64,000 nucleotides of DNA from Cladochytrium replicatum (GCA_025526935.1 JAHLKD010000116.1:99875-163874), one strand, 5' to 3'. Shown: positions 52,001 through 62,700, numbered from the stretch's first letter. The notes: a model not told the origin generated them from the letters alone. Numbers and translations are program-made.

Positions 52001-53286
52001 TTCGAGTTGTGTTGGCGCTCGTGGTGCAGGAACGGATGGTGATGCGCCAGTACGACATCAAAACAGCGTTCCTGAATGCGCGCATCATCGACCGCGAACT
52101 CTACTACAAGCAGCCAGAGGGATTCATTGAACCGGGCAAGGAAGATTGGGTCTGCTTAGCTATTCGTGCGCTTTATGGCCTCAAGCAGCCGCCTCGCGAG
52201 TGGAATAGTCTCTTCGACGATTTCCTAGTGACCGTCATCAAGCTGAAACGTTCCGATAGCGATGTCTGCCTCTACTACCGTCGAGAGGGATCGTCGCTCA
52301 CGCTTGTCGTCATCGACGTGGACGATATTCTGGTGGCGTCGACCGATGAGGACGAGGTGAATCGAATCGAGGAGTTGATGAAGCGACGATTTGAGGTCAG
52401 CGAGGCAGGATCCCCGAAGTATTATCTCGGCTGGGAAATTGACTACGATAAGGACGGCGGCAAGCTCACCATCTCTCAAGCGCAGTACATCAGAATGTCG
52501 GCAAAGAAATGTAAGATCAGATTCGAGCGGAAAACACCAGTTGAAGCTGGCGTTACAATCTTCAAGGATATGGGAGAGGAGATCGAGGTCGAGCGAAATG
52601 AGATTAGCTATCGCACAATCGTCGGTCAGCTCCTATACGCCGCGACGAGCACACGACCCGATATCTCGTTTGCCACTGGCACCGTTGCGCGTTATCAAAA
52701 CGCACCTCAGTACACTCATTGGTGCGCGGCGGAACGGGTGCTCGCCTACCTGCTGCACACTCCCTCAATTGGAATCCGCTATGGACGACGAGATCGCCTT
52801 GAGATTGTATGCTATGCGGACGCGGATCACGCCGGAGATCCTGACAACAAAAAGTCGACTACGGGATATGCTATCTTGATCAATGGGGGAGCTGTTGCCT
52901 GGGGGAGCAAGCTTCAAACATCAGCGGCGAGTTCGACAGCAGAAGCGGAGTACGTTGCACTATCCACAGCTAGCGACGAACTCGTTTGGGCAAAGCACAT
53001 GCTTGAAGAACTTGGATATTCCTTTGCTGCTCCGCCTGTAGTCCACTGCGACAATACCGCTGCAATTGCTGGTGCCCGCAATCCCGGATTCAAGTCCCGG
53101 CATATCGCTTTGCGATATCACATTGTGCGTGGCCGCATTCGATCTGGGGACATTGACGTGCAGTATATCCCCACAGAGGATCAGGTGGCAGACATCTTCA
53201 CCAAGGGTCTCGCACGACGTCGACATGAGAAACTGATGGGTCTACTTGGGATGGTAGATGCAATGAAAGAGATGAGAGAAAATTAG
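49024..53286 (+). CDS. Copia Gag-Pol polyprotein
   Basis: A single 1420-codon frame. Gag carries a zinc knuckle C-x2-C-x4-H-x4-C (CWNCSQPGHFAANC, about 247-260), followed by an RGG-rich tract to about 325. The protease has DTGAS near 352. The GAG-pre-integrase block (WHRRFGHAGF) precedes the integrase, whose catalytic acids lie in YIDLQG, VTDNAKE and PVERAN (about 548-649). The reverse transcriptase has DIKTAFLNA and the active site VIDVDDIL (about 1096-1103). RNase H has YADADHAG (about 1264) and ends with VADIFTKGL. The ATG at 49024 uses the last base of the LTR; the ATG at 49078 is a possible alternative. No frame separation exists between Gag and Pol. Confidence 0.95.
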   Translation: MVAVDSHSSQQQPKPTALMTRKAQDDNLFVFDGENYHTWRLRMVAYLEGKELWTVVDKGPNPDPRLRTGFDETSNAGKAEIAAHEESVLDDRKARSKIIGKLSNVVLSLVTSANTAKAMLVALDQMYQRQANVNRITLRRELMGKKMSTGSDLKTHISELAMIVQRLTAIGDSISPDQHIIYLLSSLPPEFDTVIATIDVEDDTRRKDYQYVVGRLLDDESKRRSRENEEGNSRDQAYQTSGGNQRLCWNCSQPGHFAANCPNQTSSLGGSNQGSGNGRGGSGGRGGLGGGRGTGRGGRGRGSGGRGRGRGNGGSNRGGGRSGGHANEVTLPAIAFMASERFSDRSSKWFFDTGASHHLCNDQRAFIELRKITPIEIDTANAGSGLKVVGIGRVRLLVSVGGREREVILSEVYFAPNLSDNLVSWNRLIEHRLKLYSAGKKIQIGRNNEIVMEFTQDKTCNLFALDLSRSIARVARRNDATADLITWHRRFGHAGFNRIEEAQKLVEGMEIDGTERLDPCPTCVKATLTRTSFPRIKDIDVNSHSTLYIDLQGPIKPPTYGGAIYAAVAAHRNSGVLVVRPLKTKDLAFEFSQDAVREIGLLTGKEVQVVVTDNAKELISQKYEAWARKRGIQHHTTMPYTPMQNGPVERANRTLQNLTRAMLNEAGANSKLWGEAMVTACYLNNRLPHKIGKTSITPLEAATGRKPNVSKLRTWGCVAYVHDPLPSSKLADRAIPGIFVGYEAFGFRVWDPKRKVMMRSKSVVFDEKHTWNERALTDALELVSFENLPQHRDSAKPLKHTDLASNNSDSDDSSYRDSDSDDSEGEVETNSRDKDTESEDDEVEVQDPGLLKRKPSTSKIPVRRGSREKRPVERYGFEKVKQDGSARVASKRKVILHTEPRTYEEAMASLEKDDWTAAMQEEILAHRENSTWRLVPRPAGRNIIKSGWVYRYKTNAEGKMVRHKARFIAKGYSQREGEDFDETFSPVARKQTVRVVLALVVQERMVMRQYDIKTAFLNARIIDRELYYKQPEGFIEPGKEDWVCLAIRALYGLKQPPREWNSLFDDFLVTVIKLKRSDSDVCLYYRREGSSLTLVVIDVDDILVASTDEDEVNRIEELMKRRFEVSEAGSPKYYLGWEIDYDKDGGKLTISQAQYIRMSAKKCKIRFERKTPVEAGVTIFKDMGEEIEVERNEISYRTIVGQLLYAATSTRPDISFATGTVARYQNAPQYTHWCAAERVLAYLLHTPSIGIRYGRRDRLEIVCYADADHAGDPDNKKSTTGYAILINGGAVAWGSKLQTSAASSTAEAEYVALSTASDELVWAKHMLEELGYSFAAPPVVHCDNTAAIAGARNPGFKSRHIALRYHIVRGRIRSGDIDVQYIPTEDQVADIFTKGLARRRHEKLMGLLGMVDAMKEMREN
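49025..49040 (+). other. Primer-binding site
   Basis: TGGTAGCAG directly after the LTR is complementary to the 3' end or an internal part of initiator tRNA-Met, the usual copia/Ty1 primer. Exact pairing was not checked. Confidence 0.55.
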
Positions 53287-53400
53287 GTTTTGTTTCTTGA
53301 AGGACACACCAATTATGTTTGCATTCCTTCTGGCTTCTATGTTTGTTTTTCAATTGTTATTTCTTTTCAACTTTCAAAGGAAGAACTTTTGTTCAGAAAC

Positions 53401-53407
53401 GGGGGAG
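53401..53407 (+). other. Polypurine tract
   Basis: GGGGGAG immediately before the right LTR, the plus-strand primer site for reverse transcription. Confidence 0.6.
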
Positions 53408-53846
53408 TGTTGAGTATTGTTTCGTTCATAAAAGTTTTCCTTCTTTGTTTTTACTTTCAAAAAGAAAAAGTTCGGCTGAGGATAACAACAGGATTATTGT
53501 TGATCCTCAGAATCGAACTTGCGACATGATGTTGAATGGCTTGTGGTTTAACCCACGACGCTAGCTTTGTTGTTTTCCAAAAGTTTTATTTCTGTTTCTA
53601 TTTCGGCTTTATGTTCTTCGACGAAAACTTCAAAAGCCAGCGTTCCAGAAAATTCCGGATCACCAGCAAACTTGAAGGGGACTTACCAAAGGAGGAAGGA
53701 GAGCGCCGCCGCTGACGTGGCAAGGACAAATTAAGGGAGGCTTTGTTGGGAATGGGAGAACCTATAAAAGGTGTGAGTCTTAAGCTTCCAATATATCGAA
53801 CAAGTACCTCTTATCTGATCTTACCTGCCTACGACGAAATTCTACA
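53408..53846 (+). repeat. Right LTR
   Basis: 439 bp, from TGTTGAG to TTCTACA. It is the undisturbed form of the LTR and identical to the left one but for two bases and the SINE. Confidence 0.94.
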
Positions 53847-53851
53847 GGATA
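53847..53851. repeat. Target-site duplication (right)
   Basis: GGATA, the partner of 48285-48289. Confidence 0.9.
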
Positions 53852-55288
53852 TGCATCCACTAATGCCCTGAACATGCGATAGATAGTGGCAGACGTACTT
53901 AGCGAATTATTGTGCCGTATCCAGTTTCCGAGCAAAATGTGCACCCTAAGAAGAGTAAGGCTGCTCCGAGAACTGCTACTTGAAGTTGATATTCGGCTTG
54001 AGCGGTCGTCTGATTCAACAAATATGGGCCGTAAAAACTCATTTCGGGAGAGGACTTCGTAGTTTACATTGACGTACTTGATTGATGGTGGAAGAGACGG
54101 CAATTTAAGGTCATAAATAACCTCATTGATCTTATGCATCTGGAAGCAGATACCCTGGATGACCTCTTTCACCAAAAGGATAGCCGTACGACGATGCTGC
54201 TGCACGCTAAGCAATGCAAGGGAACTCGTTGGAGAACTGGTTCGATGTACCTTCGGAATTCTACCAATCCCCTTGATAGCCGACGATATGCTTATTAGGC
54301 CGCCTGTTGATGTTGGCGCCGCAGGTGCTGCAGCTTCTGAATGACCAGCCTGTCGTTTCAGAGCAGCAAGCTCTCCCTCCAGGGCGGTCACACGTGATTT
54401 CCATTGTGAAATCTCCTGGGAAGTTGCCTGCTTCTCCCTTTCCATTGCAGCGGTGATCTCCCTGAATCTTGCTAGCTCTTCGTGCTCGCCGTGCTGAATC
54501 AATGCACCCGCCCTGCCCAATTCATCAATGAGAGCCTTCTCTCGCACTTCTGCTGCGATGCGGGTCCTTCTCTCGTTCATTGCAGTCTCTTCAAGATCTT
54601 TTGTCATGTTCAACAGTCGTTCTGACTGTTTGAGGACCTGTTTTGTCCTTTCACGGTCCTCATCTGCTCGTTTGATGGTCGCTTGGAACTCGTCAACCTT
54701 TGCAGTGACGGGCATTCCTCTGTAAATGCCGTACTTGTGTCCCTGCCGCCTGTAAAAGTCCTGAAATGTTGTTTCCTTCTGAAAGGAAGAGCTTTTCAAG
54801 CACTCCATACGATAGGCGTTTGCTGCTGTTATGAACTCCGTTCGTCCACTGCATTCATCGTGAATTTCGTTCAGGGCTTGACGAACTAGCTTGCTGTCAG
54901 AGTTAAGTCGGTCGATCAACCCTTGAAGAACAAATCTTGGGCCGCATTCATCACGATTTGTTTGACAGTTGCTGATGAAGTCCTCCGAGTCGTAGCTGTG
55001 GCCGCTCGCTTTGAATTTTCGATACCAAAGTCGTATGTCTGAAGCAGGACAGAGTCCGTCGATGAGCAAATAGTCAGCATCCCCTTTAGTACCACGTCGC
55101 GCCGGTTTCTTTGAAGGAGCTGTCGATTTGACATCTGTCGATTTGACATCAAGGCCAACTTCTGCTTCTTCCACTTCAGAACCCGATGCCAGAGATGTTT
55201 CAGGTGCAGTCACAGGTTCTGCACTTGATTCTCTTTCAGATGATGGTCTGGATTGTTTTAACGCTCGCTTCTTTGTAGTTCGAGGCAT
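53847..55288 (-). pseudogene. Coiled-coil repeat-family gene, N-terminal part (split by copia)
   Basis: 480 codons from the ATG at 55288. The opening is basic (MPRTTKKRALKQ) and Ser/Glu-rich. A folded part follows with WYRKFKASGHSYDSEDF and QALNEIHDECSGRTEFI, then a long coiled coil (about 195-335, for example EKALIDELGRAGALIQ and AAMEREKQATSQEISQWK). The next block is SSAIKGIGRIPKVHRTSSPT, then a helical C-terminal segment. At the junction the frame runs into LTR sequence, so the present reading ends in FRRRQVRSDK-type text that is not its own. It occurs at least twice in the window, so it belongs to a repeated family, perhaps carried by a mobile element. No enzymatic motif is seen. Confidence 0.8.
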
Positions 55289-55439
55289 GGTGTTTGTACT
55301 GTTTGTCGTGGGAAGATACTGGCCCGGTGTTCTTAGCCGGAATGTTACAGGAATGTATGCTATAATACTTCCCTGACACTATAGTTTTCTACCCGATCTG
55401 AAAATAATAATAAGCTAGGGAAGAAACTGGCTAGTAACA

Positions 55440-55680
55440 TTGATAGAGAGGATTCTGTCCGGGTGGACAGAATCTTATTGCTAGTAAAATTGATAGAGAG
55501 GTTAGCTGTACTTGATAGAGATCACTGAAGTACCGTCAATGAGTTGAGAAAGTGTCCGGGTGGACAGAATCTTATTGCTAGTAACATTAATAGAGAGGTT
55601 AGCTGTACCTGATAGAAATTACTGAAGTACCGTCAATGAGTTGAGAAAGTGTCCGGGGGGACAGAATCCTATTCTACCCA
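55440..55680 (+). repeat. 97-bp repeat array, forward orientation (left outer)
   Basis: Three copies of the core GTCCGGGTGGAC at 55457, 55554 and 55651 (the last is GTCCGGGGGGAC), spaced 97 bp. It lies 150 bp upstream of the coiled-coil gene start. Confidence 0.9.
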
Positions 55681-55689
55681 GACAGACAC

Positions 55690-56160
55690 AGTGACACTCA
55701 GTCTCCCAGATTTCTGTCCACCCGGACACTTTCTCAACTCATTGACGGTACTTCAGTGATCTCTATCCAATACAACTAACCTCTCTATCAATGTTACTAG
55801 CAATACGATTCTGTCCACCCGGACACTTTCTCAACTCATTGACGGTACTTCAGTAATCTCTATCAGGTACAGCTAACCTCTCTACAAATACTACTAGCAA
55901 TAGGATTCTGTCCACCCGGACACTTTCTCAACTCATTGACGGTACTTCAGTGATCTCTATCAAGTACAGCTAACCTCTCTAATAATGTTACTAGCAATAA
56001 GATTCTGTCCACCCGGACACTTTCTCAACTCATTGACGGTACTTCACTGATACTTCACTGATCTCGATCAAGTACAACCAACCTCTCTACAACTACTACT
56101 TGTAATAGGATTCTGTCCAGGCGGTCGCTTTCTCAACTCCTGGACGGTACTTCAACAGAT
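55690..56160 (-). repeat. 97-bp repeat array, inverted orientation (left inner)
   Basis: Cores GTCCACCCGGAC at 55716, 55813, 55910 and 56007, then a diverged one at 56115. Spacing is 97 bp, except 108 at the end, where an 11-bp phrase (ACTTCACTGAT) is doubled. Together with the forward array it forms a large imperfect palindrome centred near 55,690. Confidence 0.9.
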
Positions 56161-56185
56161 GAACAGTCTAAACAACAATTTATAT

Positions 56186-57157
56186 TTAAAAGAGTGGGTT
56201 ATCATCAGTTGCTTCCAACTCTAATACCACATCAAAATCCTCGCCAAAATTATGCACCTTTACAAAATCCTCACTAACATCACTTTTTGAATCTAGGGAA
56301 TCATTTTTGAACGGTTCTTCAGCACTCAATTGATGCAACCAGTCATGACGGCACATCAACGCATTTATTGTTCTTGGAGCAAGGCGGTTGCGAGTTGCAG
56401 GTACCAAATCAACCCCGGCTGAAAACTTTCGTTCGACTGGAGCGCTTGTTGCTGGTATTCCTAAATAGTCCATTGCCATCTGGCTTAGGGCTGGAAAGTT
56501 CACACTTCCAACAGTCTTCCACCAGTCCATAATATTGATTGGCTTCCCATCAGAATCAATACCGCGGAGTACCTGATCGCCAAGATAGCGATCCAGCTCA
56601 TCTTTTTCCTCAGGAATCTCTTCTTGCCAGATGAAAACGGATCTAATGGCTCTCAAGCGTTCAGCGTCCGTTTTTTTCTGTCTATCACTGGAAGCTCCGC
56701 TCGAATCGTGTCGACGTTCTGGCGTGTTTCCAAAAACATCGGCACCACTGTTCTTGATTTTCCGTGACTTATACGATTCCTCCCAGACTTTCCGCACTAG
56801 GGTGACCTGATCCCTTCCTACATCTTTCTCCCAAGCCTTTGAAAATCGATAATATTGATCCTTAAAACGAGGATCGAGTACCGTAGCAACTGCTAAACAC
56901 GGGCTCTTAGCGATTGAGTAATATATTCTCAGCTTATCTAGTGCATTTCGAAATGCTTTGGTGAAAGTTTCATCTAATTCTGCATCCTCTAGGTCCTCCA
57001 GTTGATCGATAAGATCGTTGTAAAATGGAATAACAAGCGGAAGTGTTGGATATCTAGACCCCTCGATTGCCTTTGATATAACCTCGAAAACACTCAAACC
57101 ATCCCGGATCTTCTGTAGGACCTCCCATTGCTTTGGATTTATTGACCAATCTTTCAA
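56186..57157 (-). pseudogene. hAT transposase, C-terminal part
   Basis: A minus-strand frame of 323 codons, continuing the transposase after a frame change. It has the RNase-H-like tail (AVATVLDPRFKDQYY) and the hAT dimerisation block. That block reads WWKTVGSVNFPALSQMAMDYL, then IPATSAPVERKFSAG and RNRLAPRTINALM. The opening of this frame is TTG, not ATG, so it depends on the upstream part. The C-terminus is acidic. Confidence 0.88.
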
Positions 57158-58620
57158 AGAATCTTCAATCCAGCATATTTTGTCATTGCCTCTCGTAGCT
57201 GTAAGGCTCGTTTGACCATATAGAACGTGCTATTCCAGCGAGTTGTCACATCGATAATTGGTAATAGAGGAACCAGTTTCACAAATCGGCACGAATCAAT
57301 AAATGAGCTTCGTCGTTTTGGGGAAGACCGGATTCCTCTGACTAGCCGTCGAAGAAGGTTTATGACATTAACGCCGGAGTTATCGTCATTTGCGACTGTG
57401 TCCCCTGCGGGCGCGAATGTATCGATAAAATCCTTTGCTGCAAGATTGATAATGTGTGCCATACACCGCATGTGTTGAGTTTCTGCAGACCACGCAATAT
57501 CCCTATCTTCCAAGAGCGTCTCCAGCTTAGCACTCATGGTAAAGTTGTTTGAACCGTTGTCGGTTGTAATGCACAATAAGCGTTCACCCGATAGCATGCC
57601 AAATTCATCCAGACACTTGACAAGCTGACTAGCCATGGCGATGCCTTCATGCTTTCCAACCATCGGAATCATCTGCAGCAGCAAGTCCTGCGGCTCCCAT
57701 TCTTTCGTGATGAAGTGGGCAGTAATTCCAAGAAAAGAAATCTGGTTCTTCGATGTCCAACAGTCAGCTGTTATTGATACTTTTGAAGGCGAACCAACAA
57801 TCAGACCTTTAATGAGCTCCTTCTGCCTATCGTAAAGATCCATCTCCTTTTGCTTCACTGCTTTTGCCGTCTTTGGTGTATAGTTTGGCTGAAAAGTCTT
57901 CAGCATGCTGACAAAGAACTCGTTCTCCACAACAGTAAAAGCCTGATTGTCTGCAGCAATCCAGTCCAAAATCGACCGCCACGCTACGTCTGGATTGAAC
58001 ACAAAGTTTTGCTCCTTCTCCTGCGAGCCGAAATTCAATGTCTGTTGTCCCTTGGGGACGATGTCCAACAGTCCAAGCGACCTGGCAATACTTCCATGGT
58101 GGTTTTTCAGATGCCGGAGGAAGTTTTTTGTTGATCCCGTCTTATTGACCTTCTGGCTCCACTTGCATTTCGCAACCAAACATGTTCTCAGACCATTATC
58201 AACCTTATAGTAATCCTTCGCTATGCCGCCTCGACTACCTCTACAGTCCGACATGCTATCAACATCTGCGTCTGATGAAAGCATTGATGGTTGAACTGAT
58301 CCAGCTGCAGGCTCCTGTCGCACTGAAGAGTCAGCAAAACTAACGTCGGCAGGAAGCTGTGGTGCATGCTGAGAAGCCGGGCCCAACTCGCTGGAGTCAT
58401 TGGAAGAAGATGTGGAGCTCGGCTCTCGAGCGCTGTTGTTGCCACCGTGTCCTGATACACGTCTGCGTTTGTCCTGCATGATGTTCCCCTCGCTGGACGC
58501 CTCTGAAATTTGGGGGGCTGGCAGACTTCGCTTCCGTGTGTCAAGCGGATGACTGTCCACTAGTCTTTGGCTTGCGTCGGACGCTGCCTTACGCTTTGGT
58601 TTAACAAAGGCGGCGTCCAT
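57154..58620 (-). pseudogene. hAT transposase, N-terminal part with BED-type finger
   Basis: A minus-strand frame of 488 codons from the ATG at 58620. After a Ser-rich nuclear-signal region (DKRRRVSGHGG) comes a BED-type zinc finger (CLVAKCKWSQKVNKTGSTKN, then FLRHLKNHHG). The catalytic domain follows with SITADCWTSKNQISFLGITA, LLCITTDNGSNNFTMSAKLE, CMAHIINLAAKDF and TRWNSTFYMVKRAL. The frame stops at 57154-57156, just where the next frame takes over. A one-base shift near 57,170 therefore splits the enzyme, unless frameshifting occurs. Otherwise all expected blocks are present. Confidence 0.9.
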
Positions 58621-58734
58621 TTTTGCTGTGGTGTGGCTGGAACGTTACCGACTCTAATGTCCAGGTGCACAGAAAGCACAGCTCTCGAGGTCTGTCGTGG
58701 TAGAAATTGTTTGTTACAGAACTTCCGTTGTGAC

Positions 58735-59525
58735 TTCTTGGAAAGTGTCCGGGTGGACAGAATCGTATTGCTAGTAACATTGATAGAGGTTAGTTGTACT
58801 GGGTAGAGATAACTGAAGTACGTCAATGAGTTGAGAAAGTGTCCGGGTGGACAGAATCCTATTGCTAGTAACATTGATAGAGAGGTTAGCTGTATTGGGT
58901 AGAGATAACTGAAGTACGTCAATGAGTTGAGAAAGTGTCCGGGTGGACAGAATCCTATTGCTAGTAACATTGATAGAGAGGTTAGCTGTATTGGGTAGAG
59001 ATAACTGAAGTACGTCAATGAGTTGAGAAAGTGTCCGGGTGGACAGAATCTTATTGCTAGTAACATTGATAGAGATGTTAGTTTGTACTTGATAGAGATC
59101 ACTCAAGTACCGTCAATGAGTTAAGAAAGTGTCCGGGTGGACAGAATCTTATTGCTAGTAACATTGATAGAGAGGTTAGCTGTACTTGATAGAGATCACT
59201 GAAGTACCGTCAATGAGTTGAGAAAGTGTCCGGGTGGACATAATTTTATTGCTAGTAACATTGATAGAGATGTTAGTTGTACTTGATAGAGATCACTCAA
59301 GTACCGTCAATGAGTTAAGAAAGTGTCCGGGTGGACAGAATCTTATTGCTAGTAACATTGATAGAGAGGTTAGTTGTATTGGGTAGAGATAACTGAAGTA
59401 CGTCAATGAGTTGAGAAAGTGTCCGGGTGGACAGAAAATACATGCCTCGATGTCCGTTGTGATGCAAAATTGTTTGATACATACAAAACTTATATTGCGT
59501 CTTCTTGGAAAGTGTCCGCGTGGAC
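58735..59525 (+). repeat. 97-bp repeat array, forward orientation (right)
   Basis: Eight GTCCGGGTGGAC cores at about 94-98 bp spacing, starting at 58747 and ending at 59421, then a last one (GTCCGCGTGGAC) at about 59512. Each unit also holds GAATCxTATTGCTAGTAAC and GTCAATGAGTTGAGAAA. The phrase CTTCTTGGAAAGTGTCC opens both the first and the last core. Confidence 0.92.
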
Positions 59526-59574
59526 AGAAAGAACAATAGCTTCGTTTTAGATTCTCTATCACATCGGGTTTTAC

Positions 59575-59725
59575 TCGGGTCTGACTTTTGACCCGAGAAG
59601 GGTTTTCCTACTGGACCCGATACCCGACCCGGATCCGACCCGAAAATTTTCCATGAAAACCCAGCACTCGGGTCGGGTACATTTAGTCAATGGACCCGGA
59701 CCCGACCCGAAAGACCCTAAAAACC
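59575..59725 (+). repeat. GGGTC/GACCC-rich module, copy 3
   Basis: CGGGTT, GACCCGA and CTCGGGTCGGGTAC words in both orientations, next to the right end of the hAT arrays. It is similar in words to the copies at 36.8 and 47.8 kb, but I could not align it base by base. Confidence 0.7.
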
Positions 59726-62700
59726 GCCGATCCTTACCTTCACCACTTCAAAGCATTACGGTGTATGGTGTTATCGGAAGGAATGGCAATTTGAAAACCA
59801 CCCTTTTCTTATTTCAAAAAACATGGAGCATCGGCCATCGACCGCCAAAAAGCCCTCCTTCACTGACAAAATGTGTGAGTCCACTTTGATCATCCCTACT
59901 GCTATTGCCTATTTCCCTAAACCAAGTGCTCGTCCATATAACCCTTTATGGGAATTTCTAAATGCGGTAATGAATTTGCTGCGCATTTGACTGTGCATGG
60001 ATTCCACTCCACCACCTGAGCACCAGAACTCATTTACCACCATCTCCTTCCCCGTCCTTGGCTGCTCTCTTCCACTTGTCCTCACCTTACCCTCACCCTC
60101 CTCTCAACTGTCCTTGTGCTCCTTCTCCTTCTCCTCCACTTCATGCTCTTCAAAAATCCTCTTCACTGGCACAGGTTCCTTTGAGAGTTCCACCAAGCCC
60201 TACCCATATTGCATCACCGAAATTGGACAGGATGAAGCGATCAAGCTCCTACCAGCTGAATCCAACAAACAAGAAGCAATCCTGTGGAGTTCGATCACAG
60301 AATTGTCAAAGCACACGTGGGTGTCAAATCTGTAAAGGAAAAAATGCTGATGGACTATGGTGCATCAGAATGACATCCAATACTAATGGATTTTGCTTCA
60401 CTCATCAAAATCTATGGAGAAATTTCGAGCATACACTGATTGAAACTGATGCAAGAGAGGTGAGTGCACAAATTGAGACAAGAAAGTGGACAAATGTATA
60501 TACCTCTCAAAAATGTACATATTGTTGAGAATCACCCACAACTTCATGAAAACGCAAACTGGACGACATACTCTCCTCCCCAGAATATACAGTATCCTAC
60601 CCGATCTCGTTCACAAGTACTTCAACCAATAAATGATAAAATTGGACGATATACATACCCAGATCAAAACCGATGCACCTCGAAAACAATACACAAACTA
60701 AAGAATTTCAAATCACATTCATTCAAGAGCAAATAGCATATTTCACAAATCCATGCACCTGAGTTTCAACTTGCTTCAGATGGGGACATGCAAAATGCTA
60801 TACCATCATTTCCACCACAAAATGCTATACCATCGTTTCCACCACAAATTGAAAATAATGATAGCATAAGTTGATTTCAATCATTCTTTACTCCAAATTT
60901 TATCATTGGATTCCATGTGCTTGCTGTAGAAAGACGACAACAGTCTTCATCCATTCAAAACAATTGAAGAAAATCAATCTCAAAGCAACCAATTCTTTAG
61001 CTCATCTCATTGACAGAATTGATGGACCTCTTTTTGTGCAATCACTACCAGAACTGAACACATTCCATTGCAATTACCAGCAATACATTTCGAGGAAAAA
61101 GAATTGCAAATACGTAACAGTTGCCTACCTCAGAAAAGCATCAACCATTACCGTTGGCCAGCGGTGCTTTTCGCGGACAAACACTTGATGCAAGTCTTTC
61201 AATTGTTGAACAGCAACTAATTGGACTCTACCATGCACATATTGTTTTGCTTCACCTCCGAAATAAGAGTGCTGGATCAGGCAATGAATTTATGAAAGGG
61301 TATGTTACTTATGCTCAAGAGTGGGATCGATAGCCTCTCGTTTACACGCCCAATGCGAGAATTAGTTGACAGCATTCAAATCACATTTGCTGGACCCAAT
61401 CTCAGTATCAATACTTTGAAGCATTTTTTACTAGTGCATTCGTCGAGGATCTTCAATACTTTGAAGTTTTTGAAAGTATGGTTTCCAGCGTATGAACATA
61501 TAGATTTGTACGCACATGTTGAACAAAGATCAATCTGATGAAATACCACAATCCATTTGTCATTGTATTACTACATATATAAGTGAAAGTACATATTGCT
61601 ACCCTCAAAAAAGTACTCATTGAACTAGCATCTGACTCTGCAACACACCAGCAAACTGGATACACTTGACAGACACATCCAGATTTAACAACAACTGATG
61701 ATCATTTACTATTCCGTCAGATAGCAACCAACTTGCGTCCTGCTTAGAATGCATATGGTCCTGGCGGACCTTCATCTGGAAGAAACTCAGTAATGGATAT
61801 CTCAAATAATGGATTCATTTAGAACACCATATTGTCACAGCTATGAGTGGGATACAACTAAAAATAGATGCAGAAGGTAAGTGATGTACCAATTGAGGAA
61901 AGCAAATCTAACAGTGTTGAAGATGCAGCAGCTGTTGCAGATGGAGTATTTCAATCAATTGGAGCTTTATCCATTGGTCTTCTTGGATACAATCTCAGAC
62001 ACAATTGCCTACAGTCTCCTCAGATACTTGCAGATCCAGATTACAATGCGAACATTCAAAAGTTCTCACAACAATAAACTAAAGATTGCATGGTAAGCTT
62101 GTAACATTCTCACACTTAAACAGTAGAATCTCATGATCCATAGACACATTCCTATATAGGAACATGTTTAAAGAAATTATCTGCAAGTGAGAGAGCAAAG
62201 TTACCAACCGATCTCAAAGTTACCACCAGATATATGTTGCAGAATCAGAGCACCATGGCTACTACAAGCACAAACAACAGTATCAAACAAGAACTTGCCA
62301 ACGGAAGCTCAAATTTCACATTCAGAGAAACGATCCATGGACAGTTGAATCAAACCATATTGTTACAAATGAATTCAATTGCAATATGGCTGCACGACTC
62401 ACTGATAGAGGAGCAAGTGGATTTTTATATACATGGCTGCTCAAATCCACTCATATATGTTGAGCATCATCATTTAGGTCATGACCTTATATACTGTAAA
62501 TTACATGTGTCACCATGAAGATGCCGATCCATTATTGTGGACCTTGCAGAAGCAAATAATCAACAACATACAAATGAGAGATCCAAGCATAACAACACGT
62601 CCACATGAACAAGGAGCAAAAATTGCAAAAACAGGACTTTATGGAATAACAGCTCACCAACAGCTTGATACACCTACAGTCGCATACATTCTTCAAAAAT

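Larger units (their letters stand above)
48290..53846 (+). mobile_element. Complete Ty1/copia LTR retrotransposon
   Basis: 5557 bp including a nested 296-bp SINE. It has LTRs starting TG and ending CA, a 5-bp target duplication (GGATA), a primer site, one uninterrupted 1420-codon polyprotein and a short purine tract before the right LTR. Protein domain order is Gag, protease, integrase, reverse transcriptase, RNase H, which defines the copia group. The LTRs differ at two substitutions only: A/T at 48354/53472 and C/T at 48452/53570. That makes it a young copy that may still be able to move. It splits the coiled-coil gene. Confidence 0.95.
55690..59525 (-). mobile_element. hAT-family DNA transposon flanked by inverted repeat arrays
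   Basis: A transposase in two overlapping frames (56186-58620) stands between an inverted array (55690-56160) and a forward array (58735-59525) of the same 97-bp unit. The arrays act as long inverted termini. Precise ends and the expected 8-bp target duplication could not be fixed. Confidence 0.75.

Noticed and set aside
51731-52042. Other-frame ORFs inside the copia polyprotein
   Set aside because: Shadows of a 1420-codon frame with intact catalytic motifs.
55440-59525. Regular repeats resembling a CRISPR array
   Set aside because: Units are about 97 bp with almost no unique spacers, in two orientations, in a eukaryotic context beside a hAT transposase.
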